64,000 nucleotides of DNA from contig NZ_BLID01000003.1 in assembly GCF_009811315.1 (NCBI RefSeq), positions 434,001 through 498,000 of the forward strand, in the 5' to 3' direction. Below, piece after piece: positions 43,730-55,100 of the stretch; the stretch's first letter is position 1; each line of letters opens with the position of its first letter. This DNA is from Vibrio atypicus (GTDB lineage Bacteria > Pseudomonadota > Gammaproteobacteria > Enterobacterales > Vibrionaceae). Made by a program: the position numbers and the translations under genes. The notes beneath the pieces are model-generated. The model was not told the DNA's origin. It was given only the letters and a program-made list of their open reading frames with translations, and made no database searches.

Positions 43730-44719
43730 ATGCCTCGGCTACCCATCGTAACTCTTACACTTGAGATACTACTCACCACCCTACTCACTGGATGTAACGA
43801 AACCGTCCAAGAGACCAAGCCGCTCACCATTTCCGAAGGGTGGCCAAAATCCATTTCAGACAGCTATGGAACCATTACTCTTGATAGTCCACCAAAACGG
43901 ATCGTATCCACCAGCGTTTCAATTACTGGCACGCTTCTTACCATAGACGCTCCTCTCATCGCATCAGGAGGCACACGCCCCAATACCAAAGTCGCGAATG
44001 AAGATGGCTTCTTTAAACAGTGGAGTGAGGTCGCGAATGAACGAAAGGTGACACCCTTGTACCAAGGTGTGGCGAATGCTGAATCCGTAGCAAAGCAAAA
44101 GCCAGATTTGATCCTTGTTTCCGCCACCGGAGGTGATTCAGCAGTCAAATTGTACAAACAGTTTTCAACTATCGCGCCTACTATTGTGGTGAACTATGAT
44201 GACAAGAGCTGGCAAGATCTAGCCCGACTCTTAGCAGACATCACCGATAAAAAAGCAGAAGCAGAACGCGCTATTTCGAAATTCGAGACCAAATTGGCCG
44301 ATGTCAAAAAGCGGATAGTACTGCCACACCAGCCAATATCTGCACTGGTGTATTATGGTGATGATCGTGGAGGAAATTTTTGGACCAAGGAGTCTGCGCA
44401 AGGACAAGTGCTTTCTTCATTGGGCTTTAGTCTGAGCGAGTTACCGAAAGGGTTAAAAGATAATCATCAAATGGGCAAGCGAAAGGATATTGTTCCCGTC
44501 AATGGTGAGAAGTTCGCTGATGCAATTACAGGGCAATCTGTTCTACTCTTCGCTGCAAACGACTCCACTGTTAGCCAGATGACAAGCAATAAGTTTATTT
44601 CGCATCTGACTCCCATTACTCAAAGCCGTGTCTACGCTATGGGGGACGACTCTTTTCGACTCGACTACTACAGCTCAATGAACTTGCTTTCGACTATAGA
44701 ATCAACCTTTCATCAATAA
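43730..44719 (+). CDS. Iron-siderophore ABC transporter substrate-binding lipoprotein (FepB-like)
   Basis: A 329-residue class III binding protein. The signal peptide ends in an L-T-G-C lipobox (about residue 21), so it is lipid-anchored in the periplasm. The mature part has the PKRIVST start, the VANAESVAKQKPDLILVSATGG segment and the C-terminal domain with the YAMGDDSFRLDYYSS ending, as in FepB/ViuP-type proteins. The ATG at 43730 follows TTGGAGACCC. It would hand ferric catecholate to the FepD/FepG/FepC importer located 1.5 kb downstream, although the exporter gene lies between on the other strand. Confidence 0.88.
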   Translation: MPRLPIVTLTLEILLTTLLTGCNETVQETKPLTISEGWPKSISDSYGTITLDSPPKRIVSTSVSITGTLLTIDAPLIASGGTRPNTKVANEDGFFKQWSEVANERKVTPLYQGVANAESVAKQKPDLILVSATGGDSAVKLYKQFSTIAPTIVVNYDDKSWQDLARLLADITDKKAEAERAISKFETKLADVKKRIVLPHQPISALVYYGDDRGGNFWTKESAQGQVLSSLGFSLSELPKGLKDNHQMGKRKDIVPVNGEKFADAITGQSVLLFAANDSTVSQMTSNKFISHLTPITQSRVYAMGDDSFRLDYYSSMNLLSTIESTFHQ

Positions 44720-44730
44720 GAAGCGCCATT

Positions 44731-44762
44731 AAAAAATACCGCCTTACTAAAGGCGGTATTTT
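44731..44762. terminator. Bidirectional terminator
   Basis: AAAAATACCGCCTT pairs with AAGGCGGTATTTT around ACTA, between convergent genes. Confidence 0.95.
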
Positions 44763-44765
44763 CAA

Positions 44766-46058
44766 TCAACTGGTCGCGGCTGCCGGAGTCGGCGTTTGCT
44801 CCTCTTCTTCAGGGTTTGGAGCTAAGGCAGGATCAAATAACGTCACTTGTCGCAATGAGCGAAATGCCATCACCATCAACATACCAATGCCCGTCGCACC
44901 AAGCCCGAAGCTAAACACCGACATTGTTGGTGCCATCACTTTACCCAAGGCCCCAAGCCCTACAGCACCAATGGAGTCGCCCGTAACATCCTGCGCGGTC
45001 CATAGGCTACTAACTCGTCCTAATAGATGATCAGGCGTGTGGCCTTGTACAATCGAGTATTGAACCAGAGAAGCCACTGAACCTAAGTAGCCATAAACAA
45101 CTAAGATAGCAAGAAACAGCCAGAAGTTGCCCGCCAGTCCCATCAGCATAATGCTCACAAATGCGCCCATGGTCGAATAAATCATTACCATACCTGGCTT
45201 CTTCGATTCTTTGACCCATCCAGATGTTAAAGCACCTATAATCGCCCCTAAAGGAATCGCCGAATACATTAGACCTGCATTAGTCGCGTCACCAGTAAAA
45301 GTCTCTAATGCCAACGCAGGGAACATCACTCGTACCGCTGTTGCTAAGGTCTCTAACGTACCAAATACAACGACACAACCAACCACCTTGTTAGAGAATA
45401 AGAACTTTACGCCCTCGTATAATGACAGAAGTGGGTTCTCAGGCGTTTTGTGAGTCGGCTTCATAGAAGGCAAACGGAATAAAGGAATCAAGGTGCAAAG
45501 TGTTCCCACCGATGCCGCAAGGTAGTTCCAACTTACGTCGCCAAATGAAATGATCAATCCGCCAATCGCAGGTGATAGCACCATACCCATACGCACCGTT
45601 AACATACTCAACGCTGCGGCCGAAGGAAGATTCTCTCGCCCAACAATGACTGGCAGTGAAGCCATTAAGGCTGTCATTCCCATAGCACCGAAGAAACCAT
45701 CCCACACGGACAGAATATACAGCGCCGCAAGTGAGGCTTCTGCCAACATGCTGTTAAGCGCTAAAGCACCAAAACCAATACCACAGGTCGCTCGGGCAAA
45801 TAAGATCAGTTTGCGTCGGTCGTATTTATCCGCTAGCACGCCACCAAGTAACAGCCCGACAAACATCCCGATTCCATCCAACGCCATAATCAAACCAACT
45901 TGCAATGTCGACCCGGTCATTTGGTGAATTTGTATCGGTACCGCAACTGTCATCATCCCAAGCGCTAGTACAGACATCATCCTAGCAATGAATACCATTC
46001 TGAAATGGGGGTTTTCTTTCAGCAAACTAAAATCTAAGAGTAATTTAGGTGTTTTCAT
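44766..46058 (-). CDS. vabS: MFS siderophore exporter (EntS/VabS-like)
   Basis: A 430-residue inner-membrane protein with 12 predicted helices. The EntS-type features are NPHFRMVFIARMMSVLALG at the first helix, the loop motif GGVLADKYDRRKLIL after TM2 and the VQGHTPDHLLGRVSS loop. EntS exports enterobactin; in the vanchrobactin locus the equivalent is VabS. The start at 46058 is used; a TTG at 46073 is a weak alternative. It is read divergently from fepD across a Fur box. Confidence 0.9.
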   Translation of the reverse strand: MKTPKLLLDFSLLKENPHFRMVFIARMMSVLALGMMTVAVPIQIHQMTGSTLQVGLIMALDGIGMFVGLLLGGVLADKYDRRKLILFARATCGIGFGALALNSMLAEASLAALYILSVWDGFFGAMGMTALMASLPVIVGRENLPSAAALSMLTVRMGMVLSPAIGGLIISFGDVSWNYLAASVGTLCTLIPLFRLPSMKPTHKTPENPLLSLYEGVKFLFSNKVVGCVVVFGTLETLATAVRVMFPALALETFTGDATNAGLMYSAIPLGAIIGALTSGWVKESKKPGMVMIYSTMGAFVSIMLMGLAGNFWLFLAILVVYGYLGSVASLVQYSIVQGHTPDHLLGRVSSLWTAQDVTGDSIGAVGLGALGKVMAPTMSVFSFGLGATGIGMLMVMAFRSLRQVTLFDPALAPNPEEEEQTPTPAAATS

Positions 46059-46153
46059 GAGCTTAATACGCAAAAATTGAGGAAATAAAAAGAGTTAGCC
46101 GTAAGTACGAATGCTTAAAGCTTGAACATTCTAGTCTGCAAACTATAATAATA

Positions 46154-46172
46154 GCAATGATAATTATTTTCA
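46154..46172. promoter_or_regulatory. Fur box between vabS and fepD
   Basis: GCAATGATAATTATTTTCA matches 15 of 19 positions and ends 8 bases before the fepD start codon. Confidence 0.72.
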
Positions 46173-46180
46173 TTTAAATT

Positions 46181-47254
46181 GTGGCTAACTTGAATCTACC
46201 CTCCTCAGCTATCAAGACTAAGCTGAAACCGGCTAATACATCGTCTTGCTCTCCCAACACAAAAAGCGCCCATACGATCAAGCTAATAACTCTTTTCGTT
46301 CTTTTGCTTGTCGTTTGCTTTGCTAGCCTTTTTATTGGCGCTAAAAGTATCTCGATGACAACAGTTATGCAGGCGGTTATCGGTAATGTTCAGTCAACAG
46401 AGGCTCAAATCGTTCTTGAAAGCCGTTTACCGAGAGCCCTTGTCGGTCTGATTGTGGGCGCAGCATTGGCTGTTGCAGGCTGCCTAATTCAATCGATAAC
46501 ACGTAATCCCCTCGCCGACCCGGGAATTCTCGGCGTGAATTCCGGAGCAAGCTTTTGTGTATTGGCAGGTATTATTTGGGTTGGAAATCAAAGCATTGCA
46601 GAGCATCTATGGTTTGCATTTTTTGGTGCCATGATCACAAGCATTTTTGTTTACTTTATCGGAACATACAAAGAAGCGAGAGTGAATCCCCTTAAGATTA
46701 CCCTCGCCGGTGTCGCAATCGGCGCCTTGCTAGCAGGTATTTCCTCTACTATTACCCTGATGAGCCCAATGGCCTTCGACCAAATGAGGTTTTGGGACGC
46801 AGGTTCTTTAGACGTTAGAAATATAGAGCTTATTTCTTTTGTCACTCCTCCAATAGTTTTAGGTCTGCTCGCCGCGTTGATTATCTCACCATCGCTCGAC
46901 AACCTGGCACTCGGTGAAGACGTCGCACAAGGCTTGGGCACAAATGTCCGTATCATCCAACTGACCGCTCTTGTTTCTATCGCTTTACTTTGTGGCAGTG
47001 CCACCGCTATCGCAGGGCCGATTGGATTTATTGGGTTAATGATTCCACACATCGCAAGACGGCTATCAGGGCCAAACCAACTGTGGCTAAGCTTATATTC
47101 AATTTGCCTTGGCCCTTTATTGTTAATCAGCGCCGATATCATAGGGCGAATCATCGCAACCAATGAAATACGAGTCTCTATTGTGACCGCGTTTGTTGGA
47201 GCTCCTGTGCTTATCTACTTGGCACGAAAAGTTACTTCATTTGGCAAACTCTAA
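46181..47254 (+). CDS. fepD: Ferric-siderophore ABC permease, FepD-like
   Basis: A 357-residue FecCD-family permease. Hydrophobic segments begin at about residue 33, and the motifs ESRLPRALVGLIVGAALAV, QSITRNPLADPGILGVNSGA and the coupling-helix region GPIGFIGLMIPHIARR are present. It forms the inner-membrane channel with FepG. The start is a GTG at 46181; a stop codon lies just upstream in frame and no Shine-Dalgarno sequence is visible, so initiation here is unusual. The stop overlaps the FepG start (TAATG). Confidence 0.92.
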   Translation: MANLNLPSSAIKTKLKPANTSSCSPNTKSAHTIKLITLFVLLLVVCFASLFIGAKSISMTTVMQAVIGNVQSTEAQIVLESRLPRALVGLIVGAALAVAGCLIQSITRNPLADPGILGVNSGASFCVLAGIIWVGNQSIAEHLWFAFFGAMITSIFVYFIGTYKEARVNPLKITLAGVAIGALLAGISSTITLMSPMAFDQMRFWDAGSLDVRNIELISFVTPPIVLGLLAALIISPSLDNLALGEDVAQGLGTNVRIIQLTALVSIALLCGSATAIAGPIGFIGLMIPHIARRLSGPNQLWLSLYSICLGPLLLISADIIGRIIATNEIRVSIVTAFVGAPVLIYLARKVTSFGKL

Positions 47255-48291
47255 TGCAACCTTCGAAAACGATACTGTTCGGCAGCCAATCAGGCTCTCA
47301 CAACATACTCATCCCAGTCAAAAGCTTACATTGGTGCCTAGCGCTTAGCCTAATGACTTTGATTGTCGCGGCTATCGCTCTCTCAACGGGGCAACTTAAA
47401 ACGTCTTTCACAGAATTAACCCAAGTTTTCTTTGGCGATGGTGATAGCTTTTTATCAACGGTCGTTTTGGAATGGCGCCTACCCCGCCTTATTTCAAGCC
47501 TTTTGTTTGGTGCCGCTTTAGGGATCAGCGGTGCACTATTTCAATCGCTTATTCGTAATCCTTTAGGTAGCCCAGATATTATCGGTTTCAATACAGGCGC
47601 TTACACCGGTGCGCTAATCGTCATCATTTTACTTGGCGGTAACTACTTCCAAATCGCTTTAGGAGCCATAGCAGGGGGGATTGCCTGCGCGGCGATCGTC
47701 TATCTTTTAGCATTTAAGCAAGGCGTTGAGGGATTCAGGCTGATCATTATTGGCATTGGTATCAGTGCAATGTTAAGTGCTTTTAATACTTGGCTTATGG
47801 TCTCTAGCAGCTTAGAAACAGCCATGAGCGCAGCCTTGTGGGGAGCAGGCTCTCTGAACGGCCTAAGCTGGGATATGGTGCTTCCTTCTTTTCTGTTTAT
47901 TGGCGTTGCAATATTGGCCGCGCTAGTACTCGCTCGGAAAATGAATATTCTCGAAATGGGTGATGACAGCGCCAATATGTTAGGGGTAGACAGTGAAAGA
48001 ACGCGTCAACTGGCGATGCTATTTGGCGTTATTTTAACCGCAGCGGTCACTGCCACCGCAGGGCCTATCTCATTTGTTTCTTTAGTTGCCCCTCAACTTG
48101 CTAAAAAACTGACTAAGCAAGGCGGAGTCGGTGTCATACCTTCTGCACTTATGGGCGCGATGCTCTTAACCTTATCGGACTTCGCTGCGTCGAATCTTTT
48201 TGCTCCTAACCAATTACCGGTCGGAATGGTTACCATCAGTATTGGCGGTTTCTACCTGATCTACCTTTTAATTCAACAATCAGGAAACTGA
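47254..48291 (+). CDS. fepG: Ferric-siderophore ABC permease, FepG-like
   Basis: A 345-residue second FecCD permease. Motifs are EWRLPRLISSLLFGAALGISGALFQ, RNPLGSPDIIGFNTGA and AGPISFVSLVAPQLAKK, which makes it the FepG partner. Its ATG overlaps the fepD stop by one base, so the two are translationally coupled and probably made one to one. Confidence 0.93.
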   Translation: MQPSKTILFGSQSGSHNILIPVKSLHWCLALSLMTLIVAAIALSTGQLKTSFTELTQVFFGDGDSFLSTVVLEWRLPRLISSLLFGAALGISGALFQSLIRNPLGSPDIIGFNTGAYTGALIVIILLGGNYFQIALGAIAGGIACAAIVYLLAFKQGVEGFRLIIIGIGISAMLSAFNTWLMVSSSLETAMSAALWGAGSLNGLSWDMVLPSFLFIGVAILAALVLARKMNILEMGDDSANMLGVDSERTRQLAMLFGVILTAAVTATAGPISFVSLVAPQLAKKLTKQGGVGVIPSALMGAMLLTLSDFAASNLFAPNQLPVGMVTISIGGFYLIYLLIQQSGN

Positions 48292-48295
48292 TGCT

Positions 48296-49108
48296 TTGAC
48301 TGACGTATTACAATCAACACCGCCAAATAGAAATCGTCTGACGGCCAACGATATCACGCTAGGTTATCAAGAATCACTGATCGCACGAGATTTATCTCTG
48401 GAAATCCCAGACAAGAAGTTTTCAGTGATTCTTGGACCTAACGGCTGCGGAAAGTCGACTTTGCTAAGAGGTTTAAGCAAGCTTCTGAACCCGAGCAAGG
48501 GAAGTATCCATTTCGATGGCAAAGACCTTCAACACTATCCGCGAAAAACCCTAGCGAAAATGTTGGGGCTGTTACCACAATCAGCTATCGCCCCTAGCGG
48601 TATAACCGTTCACGATTTGGTTGCACGCGGCCGGTTTCCTCATCAATCTTTTTTGCGCCGTTGGACGACAGAAGATGAAAAAGCAGTCAATGAAGCGATT
48701 AAGGCAACACACATAGACGAGCTACTTGACCAAACGGTTGAGTCTTTATCAGGAGGGCAACGCCAGCGTGTTTGGGTTGCCATGGTGCTCGCTCAGAATA
48801 CACCTTATGTCCTGCTTGATGAACCAACCACCTACTTAGATATCGCGCATCAAATCGAGTTACTTGAGCTTTTCAAAGCGTTAAACAGAAATGAAAAGCG
48901 TACCATTGTTGCTGTGTTGCATGACCTAAACCATGCCTGTCGCTATGCCGATCATCTGATTGTGATGAAATCAGGTGAGATAGTCGCTCAAGGCGAACCT
49001 AAACAGATCATCACAGAATCCTTGATTCAAGAGGTTTACGGACTCAATAGCATGATTATTGACGACCCTTTAACCCACACCCCACTCGTTCTGCCTAAGC
49101 CTTATTAG
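48296..49108 (+). CDS. fepC: Ferric-siderophore ABC ATPase, FepC-like
   Basis: A 270-residue ABC ATPase that powers the FepDG permease. Walker A is GPNGCGKST, the Q-loop is LLPQSA, the signature is LSGGQRQR, Walker B is YVLLDEPT, and the switch histidine is in VLHDLNHA. The start is a TTG after AGGAAACTGATGC; the ATG just upstream meets a stop after one codon. It is four bases past fepG and completes a three-gene operon. Confidence 0.94.
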   Translation: MTDVLQSTPPNRNRLTANDITLGYQESLIARDLSLEIPDKKFSVILGPNGCGKSTLLRGLSKLLNPSKGSIHFDGKDLQHYPRKTLAKMLGLLPQSAIAPSGITVHDLVARGRFPHQSFLRRWTTEDEKAVNEAIKATHIDELLDQTVESLSGGQRQRVWVAMVLAQNTPYVLLDEPTTYLDIAHQIELLELFKALNRNEKRTIVAVLHDLNHACRYADHLIVMKSGEIVAQGEPKQIITESLIQEVYGLNSMIIDDPLTHTPLVLPKPY

Positions 49109-49132
49109 CCCCCTATTCTTGTCAATCAAAAT

Positions 49133-49160
49133 TAAAAAAGCCGGCTGTTACGCCGGCTTG
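49133..49160 (-). terminator. Terminator after vabF
   Basis: AAGCCGGC pairs with GCCGGCTT; on the minus strand it is followed by six T's. Confidence 0.85.
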
Positions 49161-49164
49161 ATCT

Positions 49165-52100
49165 TTATGACTTTAAAGTCTCTGTTTGGTTAAGTCGCTT
49201 ATTCAGCTGCTGACCAATTTCCGCAACATTATCCGGAGCGATAATGTCTTCATGAGAACAGTCAAAATAGAGTTTTTCTACCCCACCAATAAACGATTGC
49301 CAATGTTGATCAATATCGTACCCGTCTGGAACCGTTTTCTGAGCTACGAACAGATCAGCTTGACCGCTATATCTTGGAGAATTCGCTCCCGATAGTAGGC
49401 GAATCGCTCCTTCGTAGTTAGAAACAATGGTTTGAAACATTTCCAACCTCTGCTGATCCAGAGCATCATCCGTCACATCGTTTGAGGCAAGGAACTGTGC
49501 TTTTTCTCGCTCTAGTTCGTTCTCTTCTTCCTCACTCATTGGTCCTTCCCAATCCTGGCCTTCAGGCGGATAAGTATCCAATAAACCAAGGTAACCAACT
49601 GCGTCGCCATTTTGTTCTAATTTCGCCGCAAGATGTTGAGCAACATTACCACCAAAAGAGTAGCCCAACAGATGATAAGGACCTTCTGGCTGTATCTCTT
49701 TGAGTAGCTTAAAGTAGATTTCACACGCCTCTTTCATATCTTGAGCTGTGGTTATCGCGCCCGACAGATCAGGAGATTGCAAGCCAACAATTGGGTAACG
49801 GCCATCTAAAAACTTAGGTAGCCCCGTGTATTGCCAAGCAAACCCTGAACCAGAGTTAATGCAAAACAGTGCCGGACCATCACCAGCTCGAATAGGTAAC
49901 ATGGTCCCAAACCCAGCTTGAGTCGGGTCTTTAAGCGCATCTTCATCCAATAGCAGTAGCGTTAACTTCTCAACCGTCGGGTTAACCATGATTTGTCCCA
50001 CAGTGACAGGCATATTAAGCACACGTCGTATATCTGCCGCGAGCTTCATTGCCATCAAGGAATGACCACCTAAGGCAAAGAAGTCATCCTCTGCAGACAG
50101 CGTCTCTAGTTCCAAGACCTCGGCGAAAATAGCCGCTAACTGCGCTTCAAGCCCAGGGCTAGCTTTTCTACCTTCACCTGCTGCAATGTCACTTGGTAAT
50201 GGCAAGGCCTTGCGATCTAATTTGCCATTGGCACTCAAAGGGAAGTCATCAAGAATAATGACCGCAATCGGTACCATATGGGCTGGGAGATGCTCCGCGA
50301 GCATAGCTTTAAGTTCTGCCCCATCCATTTGCGCCCCATCATTTAGAATGACATAACCGACGAGTTGACGATCATCCGCACCAGCCATTTTCTTCTCTGA
50401 CCCTAACGCTTTTGCGCACACTAACGCTTGCTTCACATCTGGCAATGCCTGCAACGCGGTTTCTATCTCACCAAGTTCAATCCTTTGGCCACGAATTTTG
50501 AGTTGATCGTCACTGCGACCTAAATACTCTATCTTTCCTGAAGGCAACCATCGAACAACGTCTCCTGTACGATACATTCGCTCACCCGTTCCAAATGGGC
50601 TCGCAATGAAACGATCAGCCGTTAATGAGCTTCTATTCAAATAACCAATTGCAAGCTGATCACCAGCAAGATAGAGCTCACCCGGAACACCAATCGGCGT
50701 TTCTCTTAGGAAGCTATCTAACACGTAAACTTGTGTATTCCACACTGGTAAACCAATCGGAACGCTAGTCCCAAGGCTCTCTTCCAATGGTTCACCAAAC
50801 GCAGGGCAATAAGTCACATCCACCGCCGCTTCTGTTGGTCCATACAAGTTGTGCAAAGGTGCGTCTATCCATTTCGCGTACTCATTTGAAAGCTCTTTGG
50901 ATAGAGCTTCACCTGAACAGAACACACGCTTAAGGCTAGTCGCTACTTTGCTTCCTGCTTCAGTATTTGAGTCAATCGACGCCATAAAGGCGGCCAACAT
51001 TGAAGGCACAAAGTGCATAGTTGTGACATGGTAATCGTCTATCACCTGCATCAGCCATTCAGGATCTTTGTGGGATTCAGCCGGTGCCATCGCCAGTGTG
51101 GATCCTTGAATCAATGGCCAGAAGAATTCCCATACAGAAACATCGAAGCTACATGGTGTTTTTTGTAAAACCACGTCATGCTCTGCAAGTTGATATTCAA
51201 ATTGCATCCACTGTAGGCGGTTTACAATAGCCTTGTGAGAAACAAGTACACCCTTTGGATTGCCCGTCGAGCCCGAGGTGTAGATGATATAAGCACCATG
51301 CTCAGCCGTTAACGACTCTTGATTTGAAACTTCACTAAACGGGCTCGGCTTAGGTAGCTGATCCAATATCAAAAGTTCGCCTAAGTGACTAAAGCGCTCT
51401 TGATATTCAGAGGTAGTAATAATCAACTTCGGCTTGGCATCATTGATCATGTAAGCCAATCGCTCATCTGGGTAGCTGACATCAAGTGGTAAATAAGCAC
51501 CGCCACATTCGATGATACTGTTGAATGCCAAGCTTAGTTTCACACTTCGTGGGAGCGCAACGGCAACAATATCTCCTACCCCGACATGATGTTGAGTCAA
51601 CAAGTTAGCGAAACCGTTGACTTGATGACGCATCTCTTGATAGCTGAATGCTTTTTCGCCATCGACCAAAGCAAGGTTATTTGGTGTTTTCAGCGCTTGC
51701 TCAGCCATTAAGTGACGTAGCGTCGTATTACAAACCAAAGCTGACGTATGGTTAATACAGCGTTGTAGCTCAATCTCTTCATTCAAACGTAAATCCAACT
51801 GAGTCAGCGGTAAGTCAGGGAAGTCGATGACGGTTTGCAATACTTTTTCAAACCTTCTCATCACTTTCTCTGCAACACCCGATGTATCGCGATATTCAAA
51901 CAAGATATGAATCTGCTCACCAGGGAGAACCAAGATGGTTAACGGATAATGGGTATAGCCACGGTTATGGATGTCAATTAGCTGAGCGCCTTGATAATCC
52001 TGCTGATACCAATCTGAATGATCAGGGTAGTTCTCGACCACTAGCAAGGTATCAAACAGAGTTTCGCCCCCCGCTAATTGCTGAATTTCGCCTAGACCAA

Positions 52101-55100
52101 GCTCATCATGCTCTAGCAGTTGAATCTGCGTTTCTTGATGCACTTTTAACTGCTCAAGAAGGCTCAGCTTCGCGTTCAGTTTCATGCGAACTGGAATTGT
52201 ATTACTGAACAAACCAATGTGTTCATCAATGCCTTTTACATGACCAAATCGTCCAGAGATTGGCGTGCCAAACACCACGTCTTCTCGCCCCGTCATACTG
52301 CCCAAGATTGAAGACCAGATACCTTGCATGAGGCTATTCATTGTCAGGCCTGAGCGACGAAGTAATTGACTTAAGCGCTGTGTCGTCTCTTTATCAATCG
52401 TCAGCTCAAGCTCTTTAACCTCATCATTAAGCGGTACATCTTCAAACGCAATATTAGGATTAACGTCTTGGAGTACTTCGCGCCACAACTGTTGTGCGGG
52501 AGTTTTATCGCGCTGTTTAAGCTGACTGACAACGTCCGAATATTTTGCAGAAACCGATGAAAGCTCTGAATTAACGCTAGAGTAAGCCGTTAAGAAATCA
52601 CGCAGTAGGATTGGTGTGGACCAGCCATCAACAACCAAGTGGTGTGCAGAAATCAATAGCGTGCTGATATCTTGACCGTGATAAATTAACGTCGCATTGA
52701 GCAATGACTCTTCAGGGTTGTTGAGATCGAATTGTCGAACCAATTCCTCCTTTTGGACTTGTGCAAGATTACTTTGTTGCTGCTCAATACTTTGATTACG
52801 TAGATCAAAGCATTTCATCGGCCAGTCAGATAATTGAGCTGGAATAAGCTGTATCGTGTGACCAAGTACCAAGCTATCAAATTTTGCCAACAATTGAGGA
52901 TGACGAGCAATGACAGCATTCAATGCCTGTTGTACACATTGCTGCTTAACCTCACCTTGGAAAGTAAGTCGTGTCATGGAGTTATAGTTGCTGTTTTCAT
53001 CACCTAATTGAGATTGGAACAACAAACCTTCCTGCAATGGTAGAGCTGGCAATACATCAGAAACTGTACCGTAGTGCGCCGCTAATAGAGCCGCATCGCT
53101 TAGTGTAATACTCTCTTGCGTGTATTCTGCCGGCACTTTGAGAGCCATTTCCGCATCACAACTACTCGATAGCCAACTTAAAGCCTGCTCCAGTTTTTGC
53201 TCAATACCTTGGCAAATAGAGGCGATCTCTTGGTGATCAAATTGAGCATTATCCCACGCCCAATTAAGAGCGAGTTGCGGTTTTTGCTTTGACTCATCAA
53301 CAAAGATATTTAGCTCTAAATCATGCAGCAACGTTTGGTCGCCATCTAAAGCCACTGCAAATGTATCAGCGAATTTCCCTTCACGTGTGATTGGAGCCCA
53401 AGTGCCCTCCGCTTTTTCAAAGCGACCAAGGTAGTTGAACAACAACGAAGCTTTGCTGCGCTTTGCCAATAAGCTAAATTCATCGCGATATGGATTATCT
53501 AGATACTTGAGAGACATGTAGCCCAAGCCGTTATCCTTAATACTCCTTTTCGCTTGCTTAACTTCTTTCAGCAAATCCGAAATCCCGTTGCTCGCAACAT
53601 CAATTACCAATGGGTATTCCGTCGTAAACCAACCTAGTGTTTGCGTTAAGTTAAGTGTCGAGTCAAATTCTTCCCGGCCATGAGATTCCAAATTCAGCTT
53701 AATCGAATCTTTTTGGTAGATGTCACCAAGCACAGAAGCTACAGAGGCAATCAACAACTCATCGATATCAATCGCCGCAGTACTTTGGCTCTGGCTGAGT
53801 AGCTTTTCAGTGATATCCGCCGTTAACAACACCCGCTCATGAACAATCGCGCCTTGTTTATTAACGACTTTTAATGGTTCAACCGTTCGCGTTTCGCGCT
53901 CACGCCACATCTCAACTTGATGGTTAATTTCAGTCACATGCTGATGTAGTGCTTTTGACCAAGTGTTGAGACCCGTCACTTCTGCAGCAATCTCGATGCT
54001 ATCTCCAGTAACTTGAGCACGGGTTAAGGCTCTCAATTGCGGTAACAGGATACGCCATGAAACGCCATCAATGATTAAGTGGTGAGCAAGAATCATCAAC
54101 CCCTTGTTACCCACTTCATCATTGACCAGCACAAGTTGTATTAATTGACCCGTCGACAATGATAATTTTTGGCTCGAACGTTCAAACAAATCATCAAGGT
54201 TCGCATCTGCTAAATCATTGACCGCTACAGAATCAACCCATGAAGGTGGATCCAGCTTGTCGATAGATGCAATGAGATATTTAGCACCCTCTTTAACTAA
54301 TCGACATGCCGAATTTTTGGTGACTAGTTGCTTGAGTGCTGCCTGTAGATGCAATAGGGTCGTTTCAGGTTCAACTTCGACAAAGACTCCCTGAACATAA
54401 CTCGTATCTACAGAGAAAGTCTCTTCAAACCATTGCCACATTGGTAGTGGTTCAATTTCACCGTCTTGACTGACCGTAACCTGAGACTGCAGTGGTTTCA
54501 TCAATGCCGCCATCGCATCAATTTTGCGCGCTGCAAATATTTCTCTCGGGCGTAGTTCATAACCAGCTTTTCTCAGCAGCGTGCCCAATCCCATGGCAGA
54601 AATGCTATCGCCGCCCAAATTAAAGAAATCATCATTGGAGCCTACTTGTTCTGCTCCAAGCAGTTCACTAATAGCACCGCATAGTACTTCTTCTTGTTCA
54701 TTGGCTGGCGCAACCCACTCTACACCAGAGCTCAAGACTGGCTTAGGCAACGCTTTTCTATCTATTTTGCCATTAAGATTGAGTGAAAAAGCATCTAAAA
54801 CAATTAAAGCGGCTGGCACCATGTACTCTGGTAACAAACTCGAAATCAGTGCCAACAGCGCCGCTTCATCAAACTTGGTTTTCGCATCATTGGTTAAGGT
54901 GCAGTATGCCAGCAGTCGGTGAGAATCCGCATGGCGCTCCGCGATCACTACCGTCGTGTCGACTCCCTCAATGGCGTTGATTGCGCTTTCGACATCTCCT
55001 AACTCAATACGGAAGCCGCGAATTTTTACCTGATCGTCACTTCGGCCAATGAAATCCAGTTGGCCATTGTCCCTCCACTTAACCAAATCGCCGCTACGAT

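Noticed and set aside
46651-47163. 170-codon minus-strand ORF inside fepD
   Set aside because: Antisense shadow of a permease gene with no ribosome site or domain.
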